A stretch of 64,000 nucleotides of DNA. Origin: DATFRY01 sp035489015. GTDB taxonomy: Bacteria; Myxococcota_A; Polyangia; Haliangiales; Haliangiaceae. Within the stretch, counting starts at the first letter, position 1. Each line of letters opens with the position of its first letter. The translations under genes were made by a program, and so were the position numbers. The DNA lies in NCBI GenBank assembly GCA_035489015.1, contig DATHKR010000005.1, positions 60,766 to 124,765 of the forward strand, given 5' to 3'. Shown piece by piece: positions 15,488 through 29,269 of this stretch. The notes beneath the pieces were generated by a model. It saw only the letters and a program-made list of their open reading frames with translations. It searched no databases and had not been told where the DNA came from.

Positions 15488-16671
15488 TGCAACCTCTCCT
15501 CGTCGCGCTGGGCGACTCGTTCACCGAGCTCCGTGCCGGGCCGCCAGCAATAGCCGGCGGCGGCGATCTCGGTCGGCACCCCCTCGGAGTGCAGCTGTTC
15601 GCGATAGGTGATCGTCTCCTCGCTCTCCTGATCCGGCGCCACGAACTGGGTTCCGAGCGCGCGCAGGTGCACCTCGTTCTCCAGCACCTCGCGCACGTAC
15701 TCGCGCTGGCTCTGGTACGGGATGGGCTCGGGCAGATGGTCCGGCAGGAGCTCCTCCGGGTCGCGCCGCTCGACCTGCTTCATGAGGTCCATGACGAAAT
15801 GCAGCTGGCCCAGCTCGTAGCCCAGGAATCGGTCCCAGATCTGCTTGATGCGCGAGTTCGTCTCGGTCTGCAGGCAGCACCAGTAGTTGTAGACCTCGGT
15901 CAGCTCGTGCAGGACCCACTTCTCCAGCCAGGTCTCGGTCGGGTCGATGATCGACTCGTACTGGGTGACGTGCTGCTCCTCGATCGAGGCGATCTCGGCG
16001 TAGACCGCGCGCACCACCGGATCGGAATACATCGGGCCCACGTTCATGTAGAAGTTGTGGGTCTGCTGCTCGCCCGCCATGATCGTGAGCGCGTTGATCT
16101 TGGTGAGCGGCGCGGCGGTCTTTCGGTCATAGGGATCGCGTAGATCGTCGCTGGGGTGCCGGTGCTCGACGATGGTCGGGCGACCCGGCCGGATGTCGGT
16201 GTACGACTGGAGGATGTTGTTCGCGTCCTTTCCCTCGACCCGGTCCATGAGCGCCGCGTAGCGGTACATGTGGTCGAAGTCCTCCAGCAGGCCGAACCGG
16301 TAGACCTGCGCCAGGTACGGGTCGGGCTCGTTCTGCGCCACGGCGGCGGTCACCTCGATGGCGACCTGCTCGTAGCCGATCGTCGTCTCCAGGGTCGACT
16401 GATCGGCCGGATTCAACCAGTTCACCAGCGTGGCCTGGTGGTGGTCGATGCGGCGAATACGCGCGAGCGGGCCCTGAAGTGCCCGGTTCATGCGCGCACA
16501 GGAATGGGCGAAGCGCAGCGCTTCCATCTCGATGCCGTTCATCAGGATGACGCGGACGCGCGTGAACGCGTCGTCGTCGAGCTTGCTGTACGTCGGCCCG
16601 GCCAGCTCGCGCCAGGTGAAGGTCTGTCGGTCGATCGGGACGCCTCGTTCTCTTCGAATGTCCAGGCTCAC
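15484..16671 (-). CDS. uncharacterised protein with two ferritin-like helical bundles
   Basis: A 395-residue protein rich in paired E/H helices. The first set is EQVAIEVTAAVAQNE (about 101-115) and EDFDHMYRY (about 130-138). The second set is GEQQTHNFYMN (about 200-210), EIASIEEQHVTQYES (about 226-240), HELTEVYNYW (about 255-264) and GYELGQLHFVMD (about 284-295). This suggests two tandem or interlocked diiron bundles; the family is unknown to me. GTG 16671 is chosen because AGGAGG lies six bases upstream; ATG 16695 would put that Shine-Dalgarno inside the gene. It is coupled to the next ferritin-like gene. Confidence 0.72.
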   Translation of the reverse strand: MSLDIRRERGVPIDRQTFTWRELAGPTYSKLDDDAFTRVRVILMNGIEMEALRFAHSCARMNRALQGPLARIRRIDHHQATLVNWLNPADQSTLETTIGYEQVAIEVTAAVAQNEPDPYLAQVYRFGLLEDFDHMYRYAALMDRVEGKDANNILQSYTDIRPGRPTIVEHRHPSDDLRDPYDRKTAAPLTKINALTIMAGEQQTHNFYMNVGPMYSDPVVRAVYAEIASIEEQHVTQYESIIDPTETWLEKWVLHELTEVYNYWCCLQTETNSRIKQIWDRFLGYELGQLHFVMDLMKQVERRDPEELLPDHLPEPIPYQSQREYVREVLENEVHLRALGTQFVAPDQESEETITYREQLHSEGVPTEIAAAGYCWRPGTELGERVAQRDEERLQ

Positions 16672-16722
16672 TGTGTCCCTCCTTTGAGTGGCCATGGTCC
16701 GGCGAAGGCGGCGTGTCAATCG

Positions 16723-16739
16723 GTCTGCGCGGCGCAGAC
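16723..16739. promoter_or_regulatory. perfect palindrome upstream of the ferritin-like operon
   Basis: GTCTGCGC-G-GCGCAGAC, eight-base perfect arms with a one-base spacer, about 50 bases upstream of the GTG start of the two-gene operon. Size and place fit a dimeric repressor or activator site. No regulator gene is adjacent. Confidence 0.45.
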
Positions 16740-16913
16740 TGCCAATGACGAGATCAACGAAATGCAGTCTGAAGCCGCTCTGGCGTTTGCCTTCGCCCGG
16801 TCCAAGGACCAGCCGAACGACGGCGCCGTGGATGAAGTCGCGCGTCGCGATGCAAGCCGGAGGCCCGGGGGGCTCACGATCATCCGACAGGACGGTGGCG
16901 CGCTCGCGGCAGC

Positions 16914-17705
16914 TCAGGCGCGCCCGGCTCGCAGCCGGTCGCGGATCCACTGCAGCGCGCGCGGCATGCGCTCGGCCACGTCCGGCTGGTGCAGGAGGAC
17001 CTCCTGCACCGTGCCCTCCAGCTGGTAGCTGGCGCGCGCGTCGATCTCGGCCGACTGCTGGACCAGGGCCTTGGCGTGGCCGAGCGCGACCGGCGACAGC
17101 GCGGACAGCTGGGCGGCGAGCGCGCCGACCCTGGTGTCGAGGTCGTCGCGGTCGGCGGCCACCTCGGTGACCAGGCCGAGCCGGGCCGCCTCGCTGGCCG
17201 GGATCAGCGAGCCGAGCATGACCAGCTCCTTTGCCTTGACCGGGCCGACCGCGCGGACGAGCCGGGTGGTGCCGCCGACGTCGGGGACGATGCCGAAGTG
17301 GATCTCCGGCAGCCCGACCAGGCAGTCGATCGTCGCGACGCGGAAGTCGCATGCCAGCGCCAGCTCGAACGCCATGCCGACGCAGGCGCCGTGCAGGGCG
17401 GCGATGACCGGCTTGCGCATCCGCTCGAGCCGGTGGAAGACATCCTGTAGATCGCCGTGCAGGTGCGAGAAGGGCACCGAGCGCGACTTCTGGAACACCT
17501 CGAGCAGGAGCGCGTGGTCGATGCCGCTCGAGAAGATCGGCCCGGCGCCGCGCACCACCACCACGCGCACCGCCGGATCGTCTCGCACGCCGTCGATGGC
17601 GGCGGCCAGGGACTCCATGACCGCGCCGTCGAGCGCGTTCCGCTTGTCCGGGCGGTTGAGGAGCAGGGTGGCGACGCCGTCGCGCTTGTCGGTCTCGACC
17701 AGCAT
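16914..17705 (-). CDS. enoyl-CoA hydratase/isomerase family protein
   Basis: A 263-residue crotonase-fold protein. The signatures are LLLNRPDKRNALDGAVMESL near the N-terminus, GAGPIFSSGIDHALL (CoA-binding/oxyanion loop), HGACVGMAFELALACDFRVA and GLPEIHFGIVPDVGGTTRLV. The Glu in GLPEIHFG is where hydratases keep a catalytic acid. It probably hydrates or isomerises an acyl-CoA; the substrate cannot be read. It appears monocistronic. The open frame extends far upstream only as an antisense shadow of the beta-helix gene, so ATG 17705 is used. Confidence 0.9.
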   Translation of the reverse strand: MLVETDKRDGVATLLLNRPDKRNALDGAVMESLAAAIDGVRDDPAVRVVVVRGAGPIFSSGIDHALLLEVFQKSRSVPFSHLHGDLQDVFHRLERMRKPVIAALHGACVGMAFELALACDFRVATIDCLVGLPEIHFGIVPDVGGTTRLVRAVGPVKAKELVMLGSLIPASEAARLGLVTEVAADRDDLDTRVGALAAQLSALSPVALGHAKALVQQSAEIDARASYQLEGTVQEVLLHQPDVAERMPRALQWIRDRLRAGRA

Positions 17706-17795
17706 GGCCGCGTTATACCGTGTCGGCGCATGCCGGACATCGACCACCCACACGGCCGGTGGCGCGAGCGCATCGCGCGGGGCGACAATGCGGCC

Positions 17796-19439
17796 ATGCG
17801 CGGTGTGCCACGCCTGCTGATCCTGGTCTCGATCCTCGCCTGGGGCTGCGGTGGTGGCGACGACGGCGGCAGCGCCGGCGACGACTCCGTCGCCGATGAC
17901 GGCGGCGATCCGGGCGACGGGGCAGGGGACCGGGGAGACGACGGCACCGACGGCGACGACTCCGGCGACGACGGCGAGCCACCGCCGCCGGTCGCGGTCT
18001 GCGCCGACCCGGTCGAGCCGGTCGACACCTCGCGCCCCGATCGGATCGTCGGTGACGGCAGCGCGGCCAGCTGCACCGAGGCCGACCTGGCCGCGGCGCT
18101 CGCCGCCGGCGGGGTCGTCACCTTCGCTTGTGGCGACCAGCCGGTCACCATCGCGGTCACCGCGCCGCTGGTGGTCACCGACGACACCGTGGTCGACGGC
18201 GCCGACCTGGTCACCCTCGACGGCGGCGACGCGACCCGCATCCTCGAGCTGGCGTCCAGCTTCGACCTCGACACCCCGTCGCTCACCGTCCAGCGCATGC
18301 GCTTCGAGCGCGGCAACAGCCCGGCCGGCGGCGACGACACCGAGGTGGGCGGCGGGGCGATCTACAAGCGCGGCGGCGCCCTCACCGTCATCGACTCGAC
18401 CTTCGTCGACAACCACGCGCCCGCGACCGGTCAGGACGTGGCCGGCGGCGCGATCTACGGCTTCGGGGGCGGGCCTGTCGTCATCGTCGGCAGCTCGTTC
18501 TCCCGGAACTCCGCCTCCGACGGCGGGGCGGTCGGCAGCCTGCAGACCGATCTCACCATCGTGAACAGCACGCTGGCCGACAACGAGGCGACCGGCACCG
18601 GCGGCAACCCGGGCAACGGCGGCGCCGGCGGCGCGGTCTATCTCGACGGCACCGACCAGGTCACGGTCCTGTGCGGCGCCGCGCTGCGCGACAACCGCGC
18701 CGGCGCGATCGGCGGCGGGCTGTTCCGGGTCTCCAACACCGGCGACGGCACCTTCGCGATGGACGCGAGCTCGGTCAGCGGCAACCAGGTCCCGGCCGGC
18801 GCGGAGAGCAGCCTGGCCGGCGGCATGTACCTCCAGGGCCTCGCCATCACCATCACCGCCAGCACCATCTCGGCCAACCAGGCCGACTACGGCGGCGGCG
18901 TGTGGCTGGGCCAGGACACCACCGTCGACATCACCAACGTGACGATCGCCGGCAACCGCGCGCTCGCCTTCCACGGCGGCGGGCTGTGGCTGGCCGGCGA
19001 GCCGACCGGCACGCTGCTCAACGTCACCATCACCGGCAACCAGTCGAGCGGCGACGACGGTCAGGCCGGCGCGATCTTCGGCCCCGGCGACGGGCTCACC
19101 ATCAAGAACGCCATCATCGACGGCCAGTCGGTCGGCAACCCGTTCAGCCCGATCAGCTGCGACCAGGCTCACGCCGACGGTGGCGGCAACGTGCAGTGGC
19201 CGGTCCAGCGCGAGGAGGGTGGCTCGGACGATCCGGACGCGCTGTGCGCCGCCGGCGCGCTGGTCGCCGACCCGATGCTGGTCGGGCTGTCCGACAATGG
19301 CGGTCCCACGCTCACGTCCGCCCCGGCGAGCCAGAGCCCGGCCATCGGCCTCGGCACCGGCTGCCCGGAGACCGACCAGCGCGGTCTCCCGCGCGGAGAG
19401 CCGTGCACGAGCGGCGCGGTCGAGGTCGCGGCCGACTGA
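17796..19439 (+). CDS. right-handed beta-helix lipoprotein
   Basis: A 547-residue secreted protein with lipobox-like LAWGCGGG at about residues 13-20 and an Asp/Gly-rich spacer. A long parallel beta-helix follows, with PbH1-type rungs such as LTVIDSTFVDNHA, VVIVGSSFSRNSASDGGA, LTIVNSTLADNEA, ITITASTISANQADYGGGVW and LLNVTITGNQSSGDDG. The C-terminal NGGPTLT...SPAIGLGTGC...TDQRG block is the usual cap of this surface-protein group. It is probably a cell-surface carbohydrate-binding or structural protein; no lyase active site is evident. The gene is divergent from the enoyl-CoA hydratase. Confidence 0.85.
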   Translation: MRGVPRLLILVSILAWGCGGGDDGGSAGDDSVADDGGDPGDGAGDRGDDGTDGDDSGDDGEPPPPVAVCADPVEPVDTSRPDRIVGDGSAASCTEADLAAALAAGGVVTFACGDQPVTIAVTAPLVVTDDTVVDGADLVTLDGGDATRILELASSFDLDTPSLTVQRMRFERGNSPAGGDDTEVGGGAIYKRGGALTVIDSTFVDNHAPATGQDVAGGAIYGFGGGPVVIVGSSFSRNSASDGGAVGSLQTDLTIVNSTLADNEATGTGGNPGNGGAGGAVYLDGTDQVTVLCGAALRDNRAGAIGGGLFRVSNTGDGTFAMDASSVSGNQVPAGAESSLAGGMYLQGLAITITASTISANQADYGGGVWLGQDTTVDITNVTIAGNRALAFHGGGLWLAGEPTGTLLNVTITGNQSSGDDGQAGAIFGPGDGLTIKNAIIDGQSVGNPFSPISCDQAHADGGGNVQWPVQREEGGSDDPDALCAAGALVADPMLVGLSDNGGPTLTSAPASQSPAIGLGTGCPETDQRGLPRGEPCTSGAVEVAAD

Positions 19440-19502
19440 CGCCCCGGCGCCGCGGGCCGCGCGGAACCCGGCGGCCGGGATGAAACCGGACCCCCCGACC
19501 CT

Positions 19503-19508
19503 TATACT
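19503..19508 (+). promoter_or_regulatory. possible -10 element upstream of murC
   Basis: TATACT in an otherwise GC-rich 120-base gap, 52 bases before the murC ATG. It matches a housekeeping -10 box, but no clear -35 is seen at the usual distance. murC-murB-ddl needs its own promoter because the upstream gene is unrelated. Confidence 0.35.
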
Positions 19509-19560
19509 GGGGAGTCCCAGCGGCCGCCCGGAGCGGTTCGCGCGGGGCTCGAGGTATCGA

Positions 19561-20979
<1,419 letters not shown>

Positions 20980-21005
20980 AGGCCGGGCTGGCGCACGAGG
21001 CCGCG

Positions 21006-21918
<913 letters not shown>

Positions 21919-21929
<11 letters not shown>

Positions 21930-22854
21930 ACGGATCTACGCGACGGTGAACGGCCGCATCGGCGTCCTCATGGGCGGGCTGTCCAGCGAGCGCGAGGTGT
22001 CGCTCGAGTCGGGCCACGGCGTGCTCTCCGCGCTGACCGCGCGCGGTCACGACGTGGTCGGCATCGACTGGGCCGAGGGCACCTCGCTGCCCGGCGAGCT
22101 CATCGAGAACGACATCGCCGTGGTGTGGAACGCGCTGCACGGCACCTTTGGCGAGGACGGCGCGGTCCAGGGCCTCCTCACCTGCATGGGCATCCGCTAC
22201 ACCGGGTCTGGAATCCTGGCCAGCGCGCTCGCGATGGACAAGATCGCGTCCAAGCGCATCTTCGAGGCCTCCGGCGTCGCCACCCCGCGCTGCCGCGTCC
22301 TCGCGCGCGACGCCGACATGGCCCCGCTCCTGGTCGACCTGGTCCCGCCGCTCGCCATCAAGCCGGCCCTGGAGGGCTCCTCGGTCGGCGTCTCGATCGT
22401 CCTCGAGGGCGCCGGCATCGAGCCGGCCATCGAGCTGGCCCGCCGCCACCGCGGCGCGACGCTCATCGAGGACTACATCCCCGGCTCCGAGGTCCAGGTC
22501 GCCATCCTCGGCGACGAGGTCCTCGGCTCGGTCGACGTCCGCCCGGCCAGCGGCTTCTACGACTACCAGGCCAAGTACAAGCGAGACGACACCCGCTACC
22601 TCATCCCGCCGCCGATCGACCCGGACACCCTCTCCCGCGCCGAGGACGCCGCCCTGGTCGCCCACCGGGCCCTCGGCTGCTCCGGCTACTCGCGCGTCGA
22701 CCTCCGGGTCAGCCCGGCCGGCGAGCCGTTCGTCCTCGAGGTCAACACGCTGCCCGGGATGACCAGCCACAGCCTGGTCCCCAAGATCGCCGCCTGGCGA
22801 GGCATGAGCTACGCCGAGGTGTGCGAGCGAATCCTGGCGCTCGCGACGATCTAG
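21919..22854 (+). CDS. ddl: D-alanine--D-alanine ligase
   Basis: A 311-residue ATP-grasp ligase making the D-Ala-D-Ala dipeptide of the cell-wall stem. The motifs GGLSSEREVSLESG, ALHGTFGEDGAVQGLL, IKPALEGSSVGVS, EDYIPGSEVQVAILGDE and LEVNTLPGMTSHSLVPKIA are complete, and YDYQAKY is of the omega-loop type. GTG 21919 starts inside the end of murB. ftsQ, ftsA and ftsZ, which usually follow in the division/cell-wall cluster, are absent; the next gene is convergent. Confidence 0.95.
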
Positions 22855-22861
22855 CGATGGT

Positions 22862-24207
<1,346 letters not shown>

Positions 24208-24208
<1 letters not shown>

Positions 24209-27200
24209 CACTCTCCTCCGGGAAGGCCGGGGGCCAGCATCGCGGTCATGCGCTCGGGGCGGCGAACGCCCTGGGCCGCCATCACAACGTCCGACGCGGC
24301 GATCAGATTCCGTCCGCAGTCGCCGCCGATCAGCGCGCCGCGGCAGCGATCGGCGACCGCGGCGTGGAAGGCCATGTCGGCGGCCGCGAGCTCGGCGCCG
24401 GCCGCCGCCAGCAGCGCCGCCGCGGCGTCCGGATCGGCGCGACAGGCGGCCACGCCGGCCCGGACCAGCCCGGCCAGCGGCCGCGACCAGGTCATGCCCT
24501 CGCGCTCGATGCGGCGCGCGTCCGCCGCGGCCCGCGCCAGTCCGTCGGTGGCGGATCCGGACCGGGCTGCCACGGCCAGCTCGGCCCGCGCGCGCAGGAA
24601 CAGGAGCTCGGTGCGGATGATCTGCACCCGCAGGAGGCTGTGGCGCCGCAGCACCGGCCAGAGCGACTTCAATCGCTCCAGCGCCTGCTCGCCCCGACCG
24701 GTGTAGAGGTCGATCTGCGCGTGCGACAGCAGCTCGTAGTAGTGCTGCACCGTCACCCGGTCGCGCGGCCAGTGGCGGAACGCCTCCTCGAGCTGGTGAC
24801 GGGCGCCGTGGACGTCGTCCTCCACCAGCCAGACGGTGTTGGATCGCCAGCCGCGCAGCGCACCGGCGGTGTAGAGGTCGCCGCGGCGCTCGGCGTCCAT
24901 CAGGAGATCCGGGACCCGGCGGCCGACCGCGGCCAGCTCACCCTGGTAGCCCAGCGCGGCCAGGGCGAAGATCTCGGCGGTGCGGGCCTCGGCGATGGAG
25001 CCGGTGCAGCGCTCGCGGAACAGGCGCCCGCCCTCCTCGCACAGCTCGCTGGCCACGGTCCAGTGACCGCGCAGGAAGGCGGCCATCCCGCGGGTCGTCG
25101 CGCTCAGCGCCAGCACGTGCGGATCCCCGAGCCGATCGGCCAGCGCCGCGGTGATCGACTCGAGCTTGCGGGTGCGCCGCTCGTCGCTGCCGCCCGGGAT
25201 TGCCGAGTAGACCGTCTCCGCGGCCAGGCCGCGGGCGATCCGCACCGGCTCGCCCGTCTCCAGCGCCAGGTGCAGGTGGCGGGCCTGGAAGTCGTTGCCG
25301 CGCAGGTTGTCGACCAGCCCGTAGATGCCGGCCACCGAGCCGAGGATGTCGAGCCTCAGCAGCCGCTCGGGCGCGATCTCGCCGGCGGCGCGCTCGCGGA
25401 ACTGGAGCCCGCGCAGGCGCAGGCGGGTCCGGCGCGCCACCACCGACAGGATCGCGGTCGCCGGCGAGCACGCCAGCTCGATGTCGACCGAGGCCAGCAT
25501 CTCCTCCATCACCTGGACGCCTTCCACCAGGTGGCCGCTGCGCAGGAACTGCTCGCATGCGCGCCGGCGCAGCTCGATCGCCTCGGCCGGACCGGCGCTG
25601 GCCACGGTCTTCAGGTAGACCTCGGCGGCCTCCGGGCCGCGGCCGGCATTGGCCAGCGCGTCGGCCAGGCGCACCTCGAGCGCGTGGACCACGGCGACGT
25701 CGACGTCGTGGCGGGCCAGCGCCACGCGGTAGAGGCGGGCGGCGCGGTCAAAGGCGAGCGCGGCGCTGGCCTGGCCGGCGGCGGCCTCGGCGTGGCGGCC
25801 GGCCAGATCGGGGCGGCCGGCGCCGAGCCAGTGGCTGGCCAGCATCTCGGCGTCGGCGTGGCCAAGGCTCTCCAGCGAGACCGCGATGCGCCGGTGACAG
25901 GCGCGCAGCTGGTCGGCCGACAGGGCGGCGGTCACCGCGGCGCCGATCCGGTCGTGATAGGGCTCGACCGCGTCGCTGTCGCGGTCGCCGCCCAGCCGGA
26001 GCAGCCGCTGGATGCGCAGGAGGGAGAGCGCCCGGTGGTGATCCTCGACCCGGCCGTGGGCGGCGTGCACCACCGCGCGGGCCAGCGGTCGGCCGGCGAC
26101 CGCCACGGTGGTCAGGATCTCCCGCGCGTCCGCCGGCAGCTGGCCCAGCCGGGCCTGCAGCACCTCCTCCAGCGAGGCGCCCCCGGTGCTGGCGTGGCCG
26201 ACCAGGTCCTGGACGAAGAACGGGATGCCGCGCGACTCGCGCGCGACCCGGGCCGCGTCGGCGTCGCCGGCCCCGTCCTCCTCGAGCAGCGCCCGGGCCA
26301 GCGCGATCGCCTGTCCCTCGTCGAGCTCCTCGACCAGGAGCTCGCGGATCTCGGTGGCCCGACCGGGCGCCAGCGCCGGCGCGCTGGCCAGGCCGTGCGG
26401 CGCGGCGGCGTTGAGGCAGCCGATGAGCAGGATGGCGGGCGCGTCCGGCTGGTGGACCAGCTCCGACAGGAGCGCGGCGCTGTCGCGATCGGCGCGCTGC
26501 AGGTCGTCGATCCACAGGACCACCGGGCGCCGCGCGGCCAGCTGGGCGAGCAGCTCGCGCAGCGCCGAGAACGCGCGCCGGCGCAGCTCGACCGGCTCGA
26601 TGTCGCGGTCGGCGGGATCGGCGCCGGCCAGGGGCTCGACCCGGCCGAGCACCGGGAACAGGCGGGCCAGGAGGAAGGCATCGCCGCCGAGCAGCTCGCG
26701 CGCGCGGTCGACCGGCAAGCCGGCCAGATATGTGCTGAGAGCATCGATCACGCCGTCGACCGCGTTGTAGGCGACGGTCTCGCCGTCGTAGCAGCGGCCG
26801 GACAGGACCAGCGCGGCGTCGCGGTCGACCAGCTGGTCGACGAAGCGGCGGACCAGGGCGGTCTTGCCCATCCCGGACTGGCCGCGCACGTGCACCACCA
26901 GGGCCCGGCCGCCGGCCACCTCCGCGAGGGCTCGCTCGAGCAGGCCCAGGTGCAGCTCGCGCCCGATCAGGCGCGGCTCGCGGGTGGGGCGCCGGACGCT
27001 CGCCGGTCGCTCGCCGCCGGGCTCGCAGCCCAGGCGGGCCAGGAGCGCGGCGCCGGGCGGGCGATCGGCCGGCCGTCGCTGCAGCATCTCCATGGCCAGC
27101 TGCTCGAGGTCGGCGGGCACCCGGTCGGCCCACATCGACGGCAGCGGGGGCGCGTCGAGCTGCTTGCGGGCCATCACCTCCCGGCTGACGCCCTCGAACG

Positions 27201-27918
27201 GCGCCCGCCCGGCCAGCGCCTCGTAGAGCATGACCCCGACGCTGTACCAGTCGCTGGCCGGCCCGAGCGGCAGGCCGGCCGCCTGCTCCGGCGACATGTA
27301 GATCGCGGTGCCCATCGGCGACGAGCCGGCCGCGACCCCACCGGGCGCGCGCACGTCGATGGCCAGGCCGAAATCGCAGATGACCACGCGCCCGCCGTCG
27401 GTGACCAGCACGTTGGACGGCTTGAGATCGCAGTGCAGCACGCCGGCGCCGTGCAGCTGGTGGACGCCCTCGACCAGCTGGCGCAGCGCCCGCGCCAGGC
27501 GGATCGGGTCGACCGGCGCCGCGCGGCCGCGCGGACCGGCCGGCCGCCCCGCCGCGGGCCCGTGCAGCGGGACGGTCAGCGCCGAGCGCGGCGCGCCGGG
27601 CAGCGGCTCGCCCGGGCGCACGTGGGCCATGAAGTCGACCGCGCCGGCGACCAGCTCCATGGTGAAGAAGCAGCGCTCGCCGACCGAGACCAGCTCGTAG
27701 AGGCTGACCAGGTTGGGGTGGGCGATGTCGCTGAGCGACCGGAACTCGCGCTTGAGCGCGACCAGCCGCGACGGATCGGTCGTGCGCAGGGTCTTCAGCG
27801 CGACCTGGATCCCGCGCGCGCGGTCGCGGGCCTCGTAGACGATGCCCATGCCTCCCTCGCCGAGGCGGCGCACGATCTCGAATCGCTCGCCGGCGGCTCT
27901 GACGACCTCGTGGTCCAC
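24208..27918 (-). CDS. Ser/Thr protein kinase fused to an AAA-type ATPase and helical repeats
   Basis: A 1236-residue PknK-like signalling protein. The kinase domain covers about residues 12-300: glycine loop LGEGGMGIVY at 19-28, catalytic Lys in VALKTL, HCDLKPSN at 162-169 (Cys in place of the usual Arg, catalytic Asp kept), DFG at 182-184 and SPE at 209-211. An ATPase module follows with Walker A GQSGMGKT at about 346-353 and VVLWIDDLQRAD. The remaining roughly 550 residues are TPR-like helices. The start is GTG 27918. The stop is fused to the FHA activator start, which strongly suggests a kinase-effector pair. Confidence 0.9.
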
Positions 27919-28093
27919 GCAACCCGCGAGTATATCGGCATCCGACCCGTCGCTCCCTGTTGCATGGAAGCGACAAGGTCGTAGGCGTCGACGCTACAGG
28001 CGCGCGCGCAAGCGACGAGGTTCACGGGGGCAGTGAATGGCATGCGGCTTGCCATGCATCGGTCCGCCCACGTGGTCAGAAGGAGATCTCGAA

Positions 28094-29170
28094 ATGCGCC
28101 TGCCCCTGCCCCTCGCCCTCGCCCTCGGCCTCGCCGCCCCGCTGGCCGCCTGTACGGACTCTTCCCCGGAGCAGCCACTGCCCGGGCTGCAGATCACCTC
28201 GGCGGATCCCGCGCACGGGATCGTCGGTACGGTGACCAATGACGCCGGCGACCAGGTCCTGCGCTTCGAGTCGCGGATCGCCGACAGCGTCCTCACCACG
28301 ACCATCACCAACCAGGACGGCGACACGGTGGTGAAGTTCACCGAGGATCCGATCAACCGCCCCGACCTGGTCGCGATGGGCGTCCCCTACACCACGTACG
28401 GCGACGAGGCGTTCGACATCGCGGTGGAGGAGGTCGCCACCGGCCCGGCCGGACCGCTCCTCCGCGACCTGGCCTACGGCATCGGCGAGGCGGCGCCTGC
28501 CGCGGCGCTGGTCCGCGAGCGGCGCGGCCTGCGGGTGCCGTTCCAGTCGATGCAGTTCATCGTCGGCGTGAACCCCGACGTCCAGATCGACGACGCCGAG
28601 CTCCACGCCAACGGCGAGGTCTTCACGGTGAAGGGGCTCGACCACCGCCTGATCCTGCCGGAGAACTGGCTGGTGCCGCCGCCGGCGGCGAACGGCGATG
28701 GCACCCAGCGCCACTCCGACGCCGAGCAGTGCTTTGGCCGCTGCGGCGGCGGCTGCAACGACTGGAACGACTACCCCACCAACATCCAGCGCACTTACGT
28801 CAACACCATCGACATCGAGAACGGCGGCTGGTGCAACGTGTGGAACACCCACGCCGACACCCTCCACCAAACTTGTGGATGCAAGACCCACGGCTGCGCC
28901 AGCCACGACTGGTGCGTGCGCGAGCTGTGCGGCGGCGACGCCTTCAACGCCTGCTCCTGGGCCGTCTGCAACATCCCCGAGCCCTACAACCCGCTCAGCT
29001 GGACCGTGGTGTGGGCCGGCATCAGCTCGATCAGCTGCCTGTGGCGAAGCGACACCTGCTGGTCCTACACCACACCGGGCGGCTTCGACTGGGCCGAGGA
29101 GTACCAGTGCTTCTACTGCAACGAGTCGGGCTGCTGCGAGGGTAGCTACTGCCAGCCCACCGGCCCCTGA
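28094..29170 (+). CDS. Cys-rich lipoprotein with phospholipase-A2-like HD motif
   Basis: A 358-residue protein with a lipoprotein signal (LALALGLAAPLAAC, Cys at 20). The first half is not recognised. The C-terminal roughly 130 residues contain many cysteines, with CFGRCGGGCNDW (Gly/Cys loop) followed by GCKTHGCASHDWCVREL at about 262-278. CxxHDxC with a preceding Gly-rich Cys loop is the active-site/calcium-loop layout of secreted phospholipase A2, so a secreted lipase-like or disulfide-stabilised enzyme is possible. This rests on motif only. The start ATG 28094 has AGGAG at 28081-28085. It is divergent from the kinase gene. Confidence 0.7.
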   Translation: MRLPLPLALALGLAAPLAACTDSSPEQPLPGLQITSADPAHGIVGTVTNDAGDQVLRFESRIADSVLTTTITNQDGDTVVKFTEDPINRPDLVAMGVPYTTYGDEAFDIAVEEVATGPAGPLLRDLAYGIGEAAPAAALVRERRGLRVPFQSMQFIVGVNPDVQIDDAELHANGEVFTVKGLDHRLILPENWLVPPPAANGDGTQRHSDAEQCFGRCGGGCNDWNDYPTNIQRTYVNTIDIENGGWCNVWNTHADTLHQTCGCKTHGCASHDWCVRELCGGDAFNACSWAVCNIPEPYNPLSWTVVWAGISSISCLWRSDTCWSYTTPGGFDWAEEYQCFYCNESGCCEGSYCQPTGP

Positions 29171-29269
29171 TCCGGCGCCCGACATCGGCCCACCCGACTG
29201 ACGGGACCGCGACCTCCTGCTAGAGTCATCGATGGGTGGCGTGGCGGACTTCTCCGCCGGAGGGTGCGC

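Noticed and set aside
24364..27984. A plus-strand open frame of 1206 codons
   Set aside because: Antisense shadow of the kinase/ATPase gene, with Gln/Arg/Gly-rich sequence and no recognisable domain.
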